Positions 1 to 9,097 are shown, numbered from the stretch's first letter. The stretch: DNA of 64,000 nt from Legionella wadsworthii DSM 21896 = ATCC 33877 (GCF_000701265.1 NZ_KL370759.1:165420-229419); one strand, 5' to 3'. The notes: generated by a model not told the origin, from the sequence alone. Translations and numbers: made by a program.

Positions 1-5
1 AATGC

Positions 6-1154
6 TTACTTCAAAGCCCGTCGGTAATGGGCTTCTTGTAAACGCAGAGCAAATTTTTCGTCCGACTCACCTGGCTCGGCTTGTAGCTCATCCAGATTTT
101 CAAGATTTTCAATTTTGTTTTTAACTTTAGAAAAAAAACCTGGAGTAGATGCTGCGTCCATTAATTCTCTTACATTTCTTCGATACGCCCCAACTTTATC
201 GCCTTCCTGTTGCGTGCTTACAGTAGCTTCTATGATTTGTTCTTCTTTAGGTGACAGTTCTTTATGATGCAGAGGAGGGATATCAGCCTCGACATCGAGA
301 TCAAAATGCTCTTCTTTAGCTTTTGGCAATCGTTGTATACTCGTTGTCCAATGTGCATTACCTTCATTATATAATGTCACCGTAGGATATAAGGGATTAT
401 CACGTCCGTCCATTTGACCTACTACATGCAGATTGACATGAAGCTGATCCGCTATTTCTTTTAAGTCATAATGGGTAGCCCATCTTCCTTGTTCTTCAAT
501 CTTTTCCACACCCTTTAAAATAATTGAGTCGGGATTTGCTTCTTTATTTAAAATAATGTCTCGGACTAAAACTTCTTTTATATAGTCCTTTTCTATTTTT
601 TGCGCTTCTTTAGCACCTTTATTTTTAATCCTGGCTTCAATGACTTTAGCAGTTTCTTCTGCCAGTCTGCGAACTTCCGGAGAAAAAGCCAATTCATTAA
701 ATTGGCTTATTTTAGCCAATGAGTCTTTCCCCCTGTCCAGGTAAAAATCAACTATTTCTGCAAATTTGCAATATATAGGGGTTGAGTCAATTTTGCCACG
801 CTCATCTTGTAACACATCTTCTGCTGATAACCTGAAAATAGGCTCATTTTGATAAATATTGCATGCGATACTCCGCAAACTCATTTGTAGTTTGAACATG
901 AGCTCGCGATGTTCTTTTTTATAATTACCAGAGGAGGTGTATAACTCATTTAAATCAATACCAAGAATTTCTTCCAGGTCGACTAATCCTGGACTTTGTA
1001 CTTTCCAATGTTGATAAATGGTACTAGTTTCAGTAAGCGCATGCTGTTTTTGAATGATATCAATTAATCCTACAGCCAAGGCATAAAACCCACAATCGCC
1101 GCCTCCTGGATTATCGATTTTAATACGATTTGGCCTTTTTATTTTGCTTAGCAT
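6..1154 (-). CDS. OTU-like cysteine protease, candidate Dot/Icm effector
   Basis: A 382-residue protein with the hallmarks of an OTU deubiquitinase. Near the N-terminus is GGGDCGFYAL, in which Asp20 and Cys21 match the OTU D-G-N/D-C catalytic loop. Near residue 268 is NAHWTTS, matching the catalytic His followed by an aromatic residue, and just before it VNLHVVGQ matches the strand that precedes the His loop. About 180 mostly charged, helical residues sit between the Cys and His halves. That is far more than in eukaryotic OTUs and recalls the extended helical lobe of Legionella Lot-class OTUs. The C-terminal 110 residues are acidic and helical, with STPGFFSKVKNKI near residue 337, and no signal peptide is seen. 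A PmrA-like box lies upstream. Cleavage of host ubiquitin is inferred from the family; secretion by Dot/Icm is a guess from genus and promoter. Confidence 0.72.
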   Translation of the reverse strand: MLSKIKRPNRIKIDNPGGGDCGFYALAVGLIDIIQKQHALTETSTIYQHWKVQSPGLVDLEEILGIDLNELYTSSGNYKKEHRELMFKLQMSLRSIACNIYQNEPIFRLSAEDVLQDERGKIDSTPIYCKFAEIVDFYLDRGKDSLAKISQFNELAFSPEVRRLAEETAKVIEARIKNKGAKEAQKIEKDYIKEVLVRDIILNKEANPDSIILKGVEKIEEQGRWATHYDLKEIADQLHVNLHVVGQMDGRDNPLYPTVTLYNEGNAHWTTSIQRLPKAKEEHFDLDVEADIPPLHHKELSPKEEQIIEATVSTQQEGDKVGAYRRNVRELMDAASTPGFFSKVKNKIENLENLDELQAEPGESDEKFALRLQEAHYRRALK

Positions 1155-1188
1155 GATATCTGCTCTATGGTTACTGTATATAAGGAAA

Positions 1189-1221
1189 ATTATACAGGAT
1201 AAAAATTAAGTAATTATTATG
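1189..1221 (-). promoter_or_regulatory. PmrA-like box with -10 element upstream of the OTU gene
   Basis: Read on the minus strand, CATAATAAT (1221-1213), TA, CTTAATTTT (1210-1202) matches the Legionella PmrA box cTTAATatT-N2-cTTAATatT with one core mismatch. Seven bases later is a perfect TATAAT (1194-1189). The same 7-base spacing is found in front of the gene at 59303. The box would then overlap the -35 region, as for a class II response regulator. Binding by PmrA is inferred. Confidence 0.5.
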
Positions 1222-1264
1222 TGTTTCATTTTACCAAAAATATCCAATATTGAACACCCAAGAG

Positions 1265-3739
1265 TTACTGAGGTTCTTTCATCTTTATCCATTTTTTTAT
1301 TTCACCACGCGTTTCATCGATTACTTTGATCATTTGTTGATATAATTTTTCTAATAAATCACGTTGTCCTAATTTCCTGTAACCTTCTAAATATTGGCAT
1401 GCCATTTTCAATCGGAAGGCGCCAACATAAACAACTCCTCCTTTGAGCTTATGGGCTAGTTTTTGAATTTTTTCCCAATCATAGTCATCATGTGCTTTCA
1501 TGAGTTGTTCCATATCTTCTTCTAATGATTGATGGAGCATGAGCTTTAGCATCTCGCAAAGAGTCGATTCTGTACCTGTTGTTTTAATCCCTTCTCGGAT
1601 ATCTAGTATTGGAAATTCTGTTAATTCAAAAAGCTGCTCTTCTGTTGATGGAAAATCAATGAAGTGATCTTTAGTAAGTATTCCTTTTTCCCGATTTATA
1701 GATGGGATAAAACTATTCAGAATATCATGGCAATTTTTTTGGGTTAAAGGCTTGCTAAGTACCGCATTCATCCCGGATTCAATACAGCGCTGTTTGTTTT
1801 CTTCCCCAATATGGGCTGTTAGGGCCACGATGGGTGTGTGAAGATTTTTTGCGATTTCCTGGACACGAATGTGGTGGGTTACCTGATAGCCATCCATATC
1901 AGGTAAACCGATGTCCATAAAGATTAAATCATATTTATTTTTCTTCCAGTACTGTAATGCAGATTGGCCGTCCACGGCTAAATCTACATGACAATTACAG
2001 CGATTCAGCATTTCTTTTGCTATCGTTTGGGCAATGGTATTGTCTTCAACAAGTAAAATGCGGTACTTAAATGGTTTGGTCACTGAATTCCTGCTTTCAT
2101 TGTTGTTTTTAAATTTCGATTCATAGCTTGGAATATCGGTTTCAATAAGATCTTGCTCAATACCTGTGTCATCTTCCAAAAGAGCTGTTTTCAGGGGGAC
2201 AATGCACGTAAATTTTGTACCTTTTGCAATGGAACTCTCAACATAAATCTCTCCTTCTAATTCATCAATAAACTGTTTGATGACCGCAAGCCCTAGTCCC
2301 GCTCCTTTATAGATACCTTTGTAGGAAGGGGTTAAACGTTTAAATTGCAGAAAAATTTCTTGTTGTTTGTCTTTAGGTATACCCATCCCACTGTCTTCAA
2401 CAATCAATTTAATGACCACTTCCCGATTCTCCTTTTTTGCCAATTCTGCTGACAATCGGACATATCCTGTGTCAGTAAAATTTAAAGAGTTGGCAACCAA
2501 TTCTAGTAAAATGCGATGGATACGCACGGGGTCACCAATAAGATATAGGGGTATAGCAGTATCAAAATTCATGGATAAATTGAGATGTTTTGCAGCAGCT
2601 TTGGCTTTATTCAGATCAATAACGTGTTGAATAATCTTTTTTAAAAGGAATTTTTTTCGTACTTTAGGCACTTCCCCGGAACTTACATGGATTGCCTCAA
2701 GAACTTCATCCATAAAATCAAGCAAAGCATGGCTTGAAGCCACCAAATTGTCTGCATATTCTTTAATCTGGGTGTCATTTGCTTCAGATTTAATCAGATC
2801 TGCAAATCCAACAATTCCTGTGAGGGGCGTGCGAATATCATGGCGCATGTTTTCAAGAAATTCTGTTTTTGCAAGGTTTGCTGCTTCAGCTTTCTCTTTA
2901 GCTATTTTCAGTTCGGCTTCAATTTTTTTCCTATCAGTAATATTAATTGAAATACCCAGTACTCCGGTTACTTCGCCTTTTTTATTACGCATAGGTGATT
3001 TATGGCTTAGGAAAATGGCATTTTTACCGTTCACCAAAGCCACTTCTTCAATAATTTCTGTTTCGCCTGTTTGCATAATATAAAGATCATTTTGGCGAAA
3101 TAACTGGGCTTGGTTTTCTCCCCAGGGTAAATCGAAATCTGTCTTACCTATCAGTTCATAACCATATTGAAATCCCACACTTTGCGCTTGCCGATTGTTA
3201 CACCCAAGGTACACTCCATTTTTATCTTTCCAATAAACGTGTCCAGGCATACTGGCTAACATGTTTTCTAATGTTGAAAGAGTATTTTCCTGACTTGCAA
3301 GCAGGTCTGCTTCTTGTTGTTTTCTGTGGGTTATATTCAGGGAAATTCCGATAATACCCATCACCTTTCCTTGGGCATCATGCAAGGGTGTTTTTCGCGT
3401 TAATACAACGACTTGTTTTCCATTAGCTATGGTTCCAGTTTCTTCTAACTCTAAGGAAGAATTTAAGGTCATGACTTTCAGGTCATTTGCACGGATGGTA
3501 TCAGCAGAAGCGGCCCAGGGCAGATCAAAATCTGTTTTACCCACGATGGATGTTACGCCTGCCATCTCCAGCATGGTGTCATTACACCCTAAATATACTC
3601 CACTCCTGTCTTTCCAGTAGATACTACCAGGCAATTCTTTTATGATGCTTGCGAGAATAGAGGGGTTTGCTTCAACAATTGATGGAGCAGATGATTTTTT
3701 TAAATTACTGCTTTTCATTTTGGGTTTCTTTTCTGCCAT
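1265..3739 (-). CDS. Soluble PAS-PAS hybrid sensor histidine kinase (HisKA-HATPase-REC-Hpt)
   Basis: An 824-residue complete phosphorelay in one chain. Two similar PAS domains (about residues 30-140 and 155-270) share the pattern G-x-x-YWKD-x-x-G-VYLGCN and GKTDFDLPW, so they are probably an internal duplication. Each ends in a PAC-like GISxNIT segment. HisKA follows (ENMRHDIRTPLTG, phospho-His near residue 303), then HATPase_c (N box ELVANSLNFTD, G1 DSGMGIP, G2 GAGLGLAV), a receiver (LLVEDN, phospho-Asp in FMDIGLPDMDG near residue 617) and a C-terminal Hpt (AHKLKGGVVYVGA). There is no membrane segment, so it should sense a cytosolic signal through PAS. The final response regulator is not next to it. 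The small gene at 3909 is transcribed divergently. Confidence 0.93.
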   Translation of the reverse strand: MAEKKPKMKSSNLKKSSAPSIVEANPSILASIIKELPGSIYWKDRSGVYLGCNDTMLEMAGVTSIVGKTDFDLPWAASADTIRANDLKVMTLNSSLELEETGTIANGKQVVVLTRKTPLHDAQGKVMGIIGISLNITHRKQQEADLLASQENTLSTLENMLASMPGHVYWKDKNGVYLGCNNRQAQSVGFQYGYELIGKTDFDLPWGENQAQLFRQNDLYIMQTGETEIIEEVALVNGKNAIFLSHKSPMRNKKGEVTGVLGISINITDRKKIEAELKIAKEKAEAANLAKTEFLENMRHDIRTPLTGIVGFADLIKSEANDTQIKEYADNLVASSHALLDFMDEVLEAIHVSSGEVPKVRKKFLLKKIIQHVIDLNKAKAAAKHLNLSMNFDTAIPLYLIGDPVRIHRILLELVANSLNFTDTGYVRLSAELAKKENREVVIKLIVEDSGMGIPKDKQQEIFLQFKRLTPSYKGIYKGAGLGLAVIKQFIDELEGEIYVESSIAKGTKFTCIVPLKTALLEDDTGIEQDLIETDIPSYESKFKNNNESRNSVTKPFKYRILLVEDNTIAQTIAKEMLNRCNCHVDLAVDGQSALQYWKKNKYDLIFMDIGLPDMDGYQVTHHIRVQEIAKNLHTPIVALTAHIGEENKQRCIESGMNAVLSKPLTQKNCHDILNSFIPSINREKGILTKDHFIDFPSTEEQLFELTEFPILDIREGIKTTGTESTLCEMLKLMLHQSLEEDMEQLMKAHDDYDWEKIQKLAHKLKGGVVYVGAFRLKMACQYLEGYRKLGQRDLLEKLYQQMIKVIDETRGEIKKWIKMKEPQ

Positions 3740-3908
3740 AAGCTGCTCTCATTTTATTCTTAAAGTTATAGACCTTATAAGGACTCCATACAAGATTAAA
3801 GAGTGATTTAATGAACCTATTTCATTTTTTAAGTGCATTTTATTTTTCTTGATAAATTTTCTTCCTAAGCCTTTAATTAAAGATGGTTTGTTTTACTGGG
3901 AGCAAGCA

Positions 3909-4358
3909 ATGCCGGTTAGTAAAGAATGCATGAAACTACTACAAAATATGGTAGATCATTATGGACTGGAAGGGAAAGCGGATAAGGATTATGGAGCACT
4001 CCATCATTTATTAAAAGATTTTTTACTTCTCGTCATACAGCATCAACAAAATCATAAAGATGAACGCGTTATTGCTTTTTTAAGTAATTCGGCGCTCATT
4101 TTAGAAGAGAATTCCTGTTTTGTAGCGGCATGCAGAAAAATGATCCTGGATTATCATCAAAAAACACATGCTTTAGATTCCATGCTGGATATGGATTTAA
4201 ACATTCATTCCGAATTGGATGAATCTTGGGGAAAATTTCACGAATCCAACCCTATACCATCTTTAGAACCTTCACGGTTCTTTCAAGAATTGCAAATTGC
4301 GGTTGCGAAACGGGCACAAAGAATGGTTGAGAGAGATGTAATAAAATCTAATCCATAA
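3909..4358 (+). CDS. Conserved hypothetical protein, 149 aa
   Basis: Unrecognised, mostly helical soluble protein, divergent from the hybrid kinase. I chose the ATG at 3909 because GGGAG lies about 6 bases upstream; the frame also stays open to a TTG at 3849. It carries no signal peptide and no catalytic motif that I can name. The C-terminus is basic (AKRAQRMVERDVIKS). Its position beside the kinase suggests, but does not show, a link to that pathway. Confidence 0.7.
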   Translation: MPVSKECMKLLQNMVDHYGLEGKADKDYGALHHLLKDFLLLVIQHQQNHKDERVIAFLSNSALILEENSCFVAACRKMILDYHQKTHALDSMLDMDLNIHSELDESWGKFHESNPIPSLEPSRFFQELQIAVAKRAQRMVERDVIKSNP

Positions 4359-4392
4359 TGGCATTGTCCGAATATGGATTATCTCAATAAAA

Positions 4393-4423
4393 CGAGCTCC
4401 TCTTATTACCCCAAAAGAGCTCG
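4393..4423. terminator. Bidirectional terminator hairpin
   Basis: CGAGCTC (4393-4399) pairs with GAGCTCG (4417-4423) across a 17-base loop. On the minus strand it is followed by TTTTATT and on the plus strand by AATAATTTTT. It lies between the convergent genes 3909+ and the aldehyde dehydrogenase and includes the last codons of the latter. Confidence 0.6.
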
Positions 4424-5776
4424 AATAATTTTTAATTTCCATTGAGTATATGGTCTATATTTTACTGGAAGTTCGAACCAAAAAGGTCGCTTTAATATAC
4501 TTTTGAAATGACTAAATGTATTGAAACCAGCTTCGCCATGGTAACTTCCCATGCCACTTTCTCCAACACCACCAAAGGGTAGGTTGGAATTGCTGATATG
4601 CATGATGACATCATTAATACAACCTCCTCCAAAGGAGATATCTTGTAAAATCTTGTTTTGTACCTGGGTATTTTTTCCAAAGACATACAGAGACAGAGGA
4701 CGGGGCCTGGCTTTTATTTCATTGATAACAAGCTGCAGATCAGTAAAAGGGATTACAGGTAAAATTGGACCAAAAATCTCTTCTTTCATGACGTCATCTG
4801 TAAAACTGACATCTTTAAGAATGGTGGGTTCAATATAGTTTTCTGACTCGATGACTATGCCCCCTGCATAAATTTTTTGGGGATCGATAAGCTGTTTTAG
4901 ACGTTGAACATGTTTTTGATTAATAATCCTAATGTAACTTTCACTTTCGAGAGGATTCGGGCCGATGACTTCTTTAATTTGTTGTTTCAGTTCCTCCAGG
5001 AAAGATGGATAGATGGCTTTTTCAACTAAAAGATAATCCGGTGCAATACAGGTTTGTCCTGCGTTTAAAAATTTACCCCATACAATTCTCTGCGCGGAGA
5101 TTTTGGGATCTGCATCAGCAAAAACCAGGCAAGGACTTTTGCCGCCTAATTCTAAAGTAACTGGGGTTAAGTGTTCTGCAGCAGCTTTTGCGACAATTTT
5201 TCCTACGGCGGTACTGCCGGTAAAAAATATTTTATCAAAACGAAAACCCAGAAGCTCTTGTGTTATTTCAGCACCGCCTTCTGCAACATACAAATAAGCT
5301 GGATCAAAGTTTTGATTAATAATTTGAGCCAGGACAGAAGAAGTATTTTTGGGTAATTCACTTGGTTTGATAATACACGTATTTCCTGCTGCCATAGCTG
5401 CAACTAAAGGGCTTAACGTGAGTTGATAAGGGTAATTCCATGCACCAATAATTAATGTTGTGCCATAAGGTTCAGGAAGGATAAAACTTTTACCAGGCTG
5501 AAGAACCAGTAAAGTCCGCGCGGGTTTGGGTTTTGCCCATTTGTAAACGGTTTTGATGGCCTTATCAATCTCATGATAGGTAAGGGCAAGCTCCGTTAAG
5601 TAAGTTTCAAAGGGAGATTTTTTGATATCCGAATAAAGTGCGTTGTATAAATTTTGTTCATTTTCCTTTAGAATTTTTTTTAGTTTTTGGAGTTGTTGAA
5701 TACGGAAATCAATGGCTTTAGCTTGTCCGATTGTTGCAAATTTTCTCTGCTCTTCAACAACAGTGTGAATATTCAT
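4406..5776 (-). CDS. NAD(P)-dependent aldehyde dehydrogenase, class-3-like
   Basis: A 456-residue cytosolic aldehyde dehydrogenase that oxidises an aldehyde to its acid. The sequence shows the cofactor loop FFTGSTAVGK, the general-base motif LELGGKSPC, the nucleophile motif GQTCIAPDY, and EEIFGPILPV. The C-terminus ends in PVKYRPYTQWKLKIIRALLG, like the hydrophobic tail of fatty/coniferyl aldehyde dehydrogenases of the ALDH3 group. Length fits the class. The start is ATG with AGGTG six bases upstream. It is a single gene with no neighbours that point to a substrate. A medium- or long-chain aldehyde is a reasonable family-based guess. Confidence 0.93.
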   Translation of the reverse strand: MNIHTVVEEQRKFATIGQAKAIDFRIQQLQKLKKILKENEQNLYNALYSDIKKSPFETYLTELALTYHEIDKAIKTVYKWAKPKPARTLLVLQPGKSFILPEPYGTTLIIGAWNYPYQLTLSPLVAAMAAGNTCIIKPSELPKNTSSVLAQIINQNFDPAYLYVAEGGAEITQELLGFRFDKIFFTGSTAVGKIVAKAAAEHLTPVTLELGGKSPCLVFADADPKISAQRIVWGKFLNAGQTCIAPDYLLVEKAIYPSFLEELKQQIKEVIGPNPLESESYIRIINQKHVQRLKQLIDPQKIYAGGIVIESENYIEPTILKDVSFTDDVMKEEIFGPILPVIPFTDLQLVINEIKARPRPLSLYVFGKNTQVQNKILQDISFGGGCINDVIMHISNSNLPFGGVGESGMGSYHGEAGFNTFSHFKSILKRPFWFELPVKYRPYTQWKLKIIRALLG

Positions 5777-6040
5777 GAATGCACCTGGAATAAGAATTTA
5801 TTATTTATCAGTAAAATAAATCATTCTAGTGAAGTCTCACTGTTTTAGCTAGGGATCTGTCTCTCGTAATCATTTTTTTTAAAGTATGGCTGGAGCGTCC
5901 CTACGCGCATGGCCAGTAATACTTCAATAGTCTTTAGGTCAAAATATCTTTGATGAGCAGTTATTTTATTTTGGGTAATGTTTGTCGACGTCCATCCATG
6001 GTTCAAATTCCACAAACCCTTATTATTGTTCAGATTTTTT

Positions 6041-6772
6041 TCAAGTCAATTGGATAAGATGCGCGAGTTGCTGTGCATCATGCGGCGCAACGGCCTTTTG
6101 ATCATTATCTAAATAGCAAAAAATTCGTTTTACCTGTTTTTGCCAATGTGCAAATTTTTGCGCGTAGTTTAAAAGAGTCCTTTCTTCATAATGGCCATAA
6201 TATGGCTGAGGATTGGGTCCATGCAACCTGATGTAGATGAAGTCACTGGTTATAATTTCAGGGCATTGATACCCTCTATAATCGTAAAAACAAAGTGCAA
6301 TATTATTTTTTGCAAGTAAATTATATATTTCATCACACAGCCAAGTTTTATTTCTGAATTCAAACGTGTATTGAAACGAATCCGGTAAAAGATTTATAAA
6401 AATTTCCAATCGCTTAGAATTCATCGGCCAATAAGGAGGAAGTTGAAATAAAATAGGTCCTAATTTTTCATCAAATTTTTCTAAAACTTGAAGCAAATAA
6501 TTCACGCTTTCTTGAGCATCTTTTAACATTTTTACATGGGTTAAAAAGCGACTGGCTTTACATGAAAAAATAAATTGACCGGGAGTCATTTCTTTCCATT
6601 TCTCCACTGATTTTATGCTAGGTACTCTATAAAAACTGCTGTTTAGTTCTACTGTATTGAAAATACTTGCGTAATAGGTCAGTTCATTTTTTGCTGCAAG
6701 AGATTTTGGATAGAAAATTTCTTTCCAACCTTCATAAACCCACCCTGAAGTACCTATATGAGCAAATGCCAT
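6041..6772 (-). CDS. DUF72 (YecE-like) TIM-barrel protein
   Basis: A 243-residue protein of the DUF72/YecE family. Characteristic pieces are the N-terminal IGTSGWVYEGW, FNTVELNSSFYR, FSCKASRFLTH, GPILFQLPP, FEFRNKTW and the late FIYIRLHGP, ending with FCYLDND. The family folds as a TIM barrel and its biochemical function is not settled. It lies 19 bases downstream of the DUF3775 gene on the same strand, so the two are probably cotranscribed. Confidence 0.9.
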   Translation of the reverse strand: MAFAHIGTSGWVYEGWKEIFYPKSLAAKNELTYYASIFNTVELNSSFYRVPSIKSVEKWKEMTPGQFIFSCKASRFLTHVKMLKDAQESVNYLLQVLEKFDEKLGPILFQLPPYWPMNSKRLEIFINLLPDSFQYTFEFRNKTWLCDEIYNLLAKNNIALCFYDYRGYQCPEIITSDFIYIRLHGPNPQPYYGHYEERTLLNYAQKFAHWQKQVKRIFCYLDNDQKAVAPHDAQQLAHLIQLT

Positions 6773-6791
6773 GCCTGTCCTTGTGCAAATA

Positions 6792-7169
6792 CTAATCGTG
6801 GTAAGAAATTCCTAACATATTTAAGCCGCGTTCAATGTCGTCAGCAACCATCGGCCTTGATAATAAATATTCCCCTGTATGTTCAGTAATTTCCTCCTGG
6901 GCGAAACTTAAAGCGTCTTCCCATTCATCTTGAGTGTAATCACCTCGACCTAGGTACATTAATGCTACTAGTGTTGCTTGTTGGTCTGAACGCAAGTTAT
7001 TAATGTATTCAATGGTTTCTTGATAAACGGCATCATCTTGATGATCAGCTAATACATAAAGTGAATCCATATCATCTGTGACTTCAGGAAAACTGACTTC
7101 TTCTTTGACTTGAAATTGGCGCGCTTTATCAAGCAGATCACAAATTGTTTCTGTATCTAGATTCAACAT
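6792..7169 (-). CDS. DUF3775 domain protein
   Basis: A 125-residue acidic protein matching the DUF3775 pattern: an N-terminal LDTETICDLLDKARQF helix, then INNLRSDQQATLVALMYLGRGDY followed by a D-E-W-x-x-A segment. The motif L-x-x-DQQ-x-x-LVALMWLGRG is typical of the family, whose role is unknown. ATG has a GGAG-type site (AAGGAGAGAAAC) just upstream. It is first in a likely two-gene unit with the DUF72 gene. Confidence 0.85.
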   Translation of the reverse strand: MLNLDTETICDLLDKARQFQVKEEVSFPEVTDDMDSLYVLADHQDDAVYQETIEYINNLRSDQQATLVALMYLGRGDYTQDEWEDALSFAQEEITEHTGEYLLSRPMVADDIERGLNMLGISYHD

Positions 7170-7342
7170 GTTTCTCTCCTTATTTTATTTATGCTATTTG
7201 CTCCAATAATAATAGCTTAAATAAAAATATAGTTGATTCATCGCATTCCTCAAGCTTAGGAGTAAAAGAGCCTCAAATGATGACTCTCATATATCTCGAG
7301 TTTCTCGCTTTGAATGGTGATTGCTACAATGGGAGAATCAAA

Positions 7343-7377
7343 GAAAAAAGCTGTAGAACTCATCTGAGTTCTACAGC
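7343..7377 (-). terminator. Rho-independent terminator of the 7391 gene
   Basis: An 11-bp perfect stem, GCTGTAGAACT (7350-7360) with AGTTCTACAGC (7367-7377), has a 6-base loop. On the minus strand it is followed by a run of T (7349-7343). It lies 13 bases past the stop of the minus-strand gene that ends at 7391. Confidence 0.85.
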
Positions 7378-7390
7378 CAAAGTATAAGTA

Positions 7391-7936
7391 TTAACATAGG
7401 TAAGGGGATAAAGTTTTTTCGTCTTCTGATTCCAGTTCGGTTTTAAAAGTCAATTGCGAATAGACATGATTATCTAACATATAAACGGTTGAAAGAACTT
7501 GGCTTTCAAATAATGACATCAGCTGTCTTCGAGTTATTCTATCAGCTAAGTCATTAATTTGAGTTCGCAACATAATTAAACCTTGCCAATCAAACTTGTT
7601 TTTCCTTTCAATACTAAAATTACTATTGAGGTCTTTAGCGCTACTCTCGAATTGACCAATTGTTTGGATTATAAGTGCAAATTGCTTTATGTCAGATGCA
7701 AAATTAAATCTGCAAGCAATTTTAGGATGATATCCAGCAATTTGTTTAAAAATGTTATCCTGATAGCGCTGCATCAGTTTAACTTTTTCATTGTCCATAG
7801 GCAGTTGTTTTATTGATCGATGGACTTGAGAAAGAAATGAAAAATCAAGTGTTAACGACTTTTCAAAATATTGGGCTTTGCTGCGGCAATAATCTATTAC
7901 GGTTTGTTCTAATAGCTGTAAATTTTTTTCTATCAT
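7391..7936 (-). CDS. Hypothetical helical protein, 181 aa
   Basis: Unrecognised. The sequence reads as predominantly helical and soluble, with no signal peptide or membrane segment. Features include HRSIKQLPMDNEKVKLMQRYQ and a C-terminal acidic stretch ESEDEKTLSPYLC ending in cysteine. It has its own terminator and lies divergently from the 8166 cassette across a 230-bp AT-rich gap with a 10-bp inverted repeat. It may be lineage-specific; no function is assigned. Confidence 0.65.
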   Translation of the reverse strand: MIEKNLQLLEQTVIDYCRSKAQYFEKSLTLDFSFLSQVHRSIKQLPMDNEKVKLMQRYQDNIFKQIAGYHPKIACRFNFASDIKQFALIIQTIGQFESSAKDLNSNFSIERKNKFDWQGLIMLRTQINDLADRITRRQLMSLFESQVLSTVYMLDNHVYSQLTFKTELESEDEKTLSPYLC

Positions 7937-8017
7937 ATTATTTTCTTATATAGTTTTTAAGTCGGCAAATTGTACCTAGTTTTTAGTTGAAATCAATGTT
8001 GTTTTTATGTACACGAT

Positions 8018-8046
8018 AGATAAATTTTATAAAAAAAAATTTATCT
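8018..8046. repeat. AT-rich inverted repeat between divergent genes
   Basis: AGATAAATTT (8018-8027) and AAATTTATCT (8037-8046) form a perfect 10-bp inverted repeat with a 9-base A-rich gap. It lies between the start of the 7391 gene (minus) and the start of the 8166 cassette (plus). It could be an operator or a hairpin; nothing identifies a binding protein. Confidence 0.45.
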
Positions 8047-8165
8047 TATTTTGGAAAAAAAATATGAATAAATAGAGAAATTTAATTGCTTTATTCAAGA
8101 CAATAACTATATTTAATATATTATTTCACTTAATTCTTTGATGAAATGCTACGGAGGGTATTCAC

Positions 8166-8420
8166 ATGAAAAGTCCAAATGAAAAACCATCATTCAATCT
8201 AAATGGTGAGCAAGAGTCTGCAACAAGCCAATTTATAGAAGAAAGTAAGAAAAAGGCAAGTGAGTTGTATGATGAAGGAATGAATAAAGCTGCTGAAGTA
8301 GGAGAAAGTGTCAAGGAATATTCCGATCGTGTATTAATGAAAGTACAGGAAAATCCTTTAACTTCCATTTTAATTGCTGGCGGTATCGGTTTTCTTCTAT
8401 CTCGTTTAATGAAAAAATAA
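8166..8420 (+). CDS. DUF883/YqjD-ElaB-like membrane-anchored protein
   Basis: An 84-residue protein laid out like YqjD/ElaB: an amphipathic helical N-terminal part (IEESKKKASELYDEGMNKAA), VKEYSDRVLMKVQENPLTS, then a single C-terminal membrane segment ILIAGGIGFLLSRLMKK. In Enterobacteria, family members sit in the inner membrane by the C-terminus and bind ribosomes in stationary phase. ATG at 8166 has ACGGAGGG upstream. The stop TAA overlaps the next ATG (TAATG), so translation is probably coupled with the YqjE-like gene. Confidence 0.85.
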   Translation: MKSPNEKPSFNLNGEQESATSQFIEESKKKASELYDEGMNKAAEVGESVKEYSDRVLMKVQENPLTSILIAGGIGFLLSRLMKK

Positions 8421-8830
8421 TGGAAGCGCTAAAACAATTAGAAGCATTGATTACTGCAAAGATCTCAGTAATCAAAACAGTTTGTTCATTAATCCGTCTT
8501 GAAGCAAGACTGGCCGGACTTAGTGTACTGCCTTTGCTGGTGAACGTATGCCTTTTATTCGTTGTATTGCTTACCATATCGTTCACCGTGACATCCTTGA
8601 TAGGATGTCTCGTGTACATTATGTCCGGGTATTTTGTGGTTTCTGCTTCTAACCGTTTTTTAATTTCTATTGTTGTAGTGTTGCTGCTCAATGTAGGATT
8701 TTTAATTGGTTTGATAAAATATTTATCTTTCAATATTAAAAATATGAGTTTTCAAAAAACCCGAAATTATTTTTCACAAACGAGAGTTCAACATGAAAAA
8801 CTCGAGGAAGCAGATAATAGCGCAAATTGA
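8420..8830 (+). CDS. YqjE-like phage-holin-superfamily membrane protein
   Basis: A 136-residue protein with an N-terminal helix (LEALITAKISVIKTVCSLIRLEARLAG) and two strong membrane segments (about residues 34-58 and 70-97), the topology of YqjE/putative actinobacterial holin-X proteins. It is translationally coupled to the YqjD-like gene by a TAATG overlap and overlaps the next gene by 38 bases. The order YqjD-YqjE-YqjK is conserved in E. coli, which supports the assignment more than sequence identity does. Confidence 0.72.
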   Translation: MEALKQLEALITAKISVIKTVCSLIRLEARLAGLSVLPLLVNVCLLFVVLLTISFTVTSLIGCLVYIMSGYFVVSASNRFLISIVVVLLLNVGFLIGLIKYLSFNIKNMSFQKTRNYFSQTRVQHEKLEEADNSAN

Positions 8831-9092
8831 ATTGCTTGATAGAGTATTATACGCTCAGCAAAATGAGGTCATGGAGCATGAAGAATATTTTGAAAAAACC
8901 AAAATAACCCTGAATTATTTCAAAACGATAGCACTTCTGGTCACTGCCTTTTTAGCGGGATGGACAATAGATCGCATGCAAATGGGCAATAAAGTGATGC
9001 GTCAATTAGTGGATGTTGGAAAATTGGCTTTGCTTACATCTGCTAAAACAACATTAGTTTCCCTATTTAATAATAATGGCAGACCGAATTAA
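8793..9092 (+). CDS. YqjK-like small membrane-associated protein
   Basis: A 99-residue protein starting inside the end of the YqjE-like gene (38-base overlap). It has an N-terminal charged helix (SRKQIIAQIELLDRVLYAQQ), a central hydrophobic segment (TIALLVTAFLAGWTI, about residues 49-63), and a basic middle. Assignment as the third, YqjK-like, member rests on gene order and size. The next gene is convergent and begins its stop 5 bases away. Confidence 0.6.
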   Translation: MKNSRKQIIAQIELLDRVLYAQQNEVMEHEEYFEKTKITLNYFKTIALLVTAFLAGWTIDRMQMGNKVMRQLVDVGKLALLTSAKTTLVSLFNNNGRPN

Positions 9093-9097
9093 TCGAC

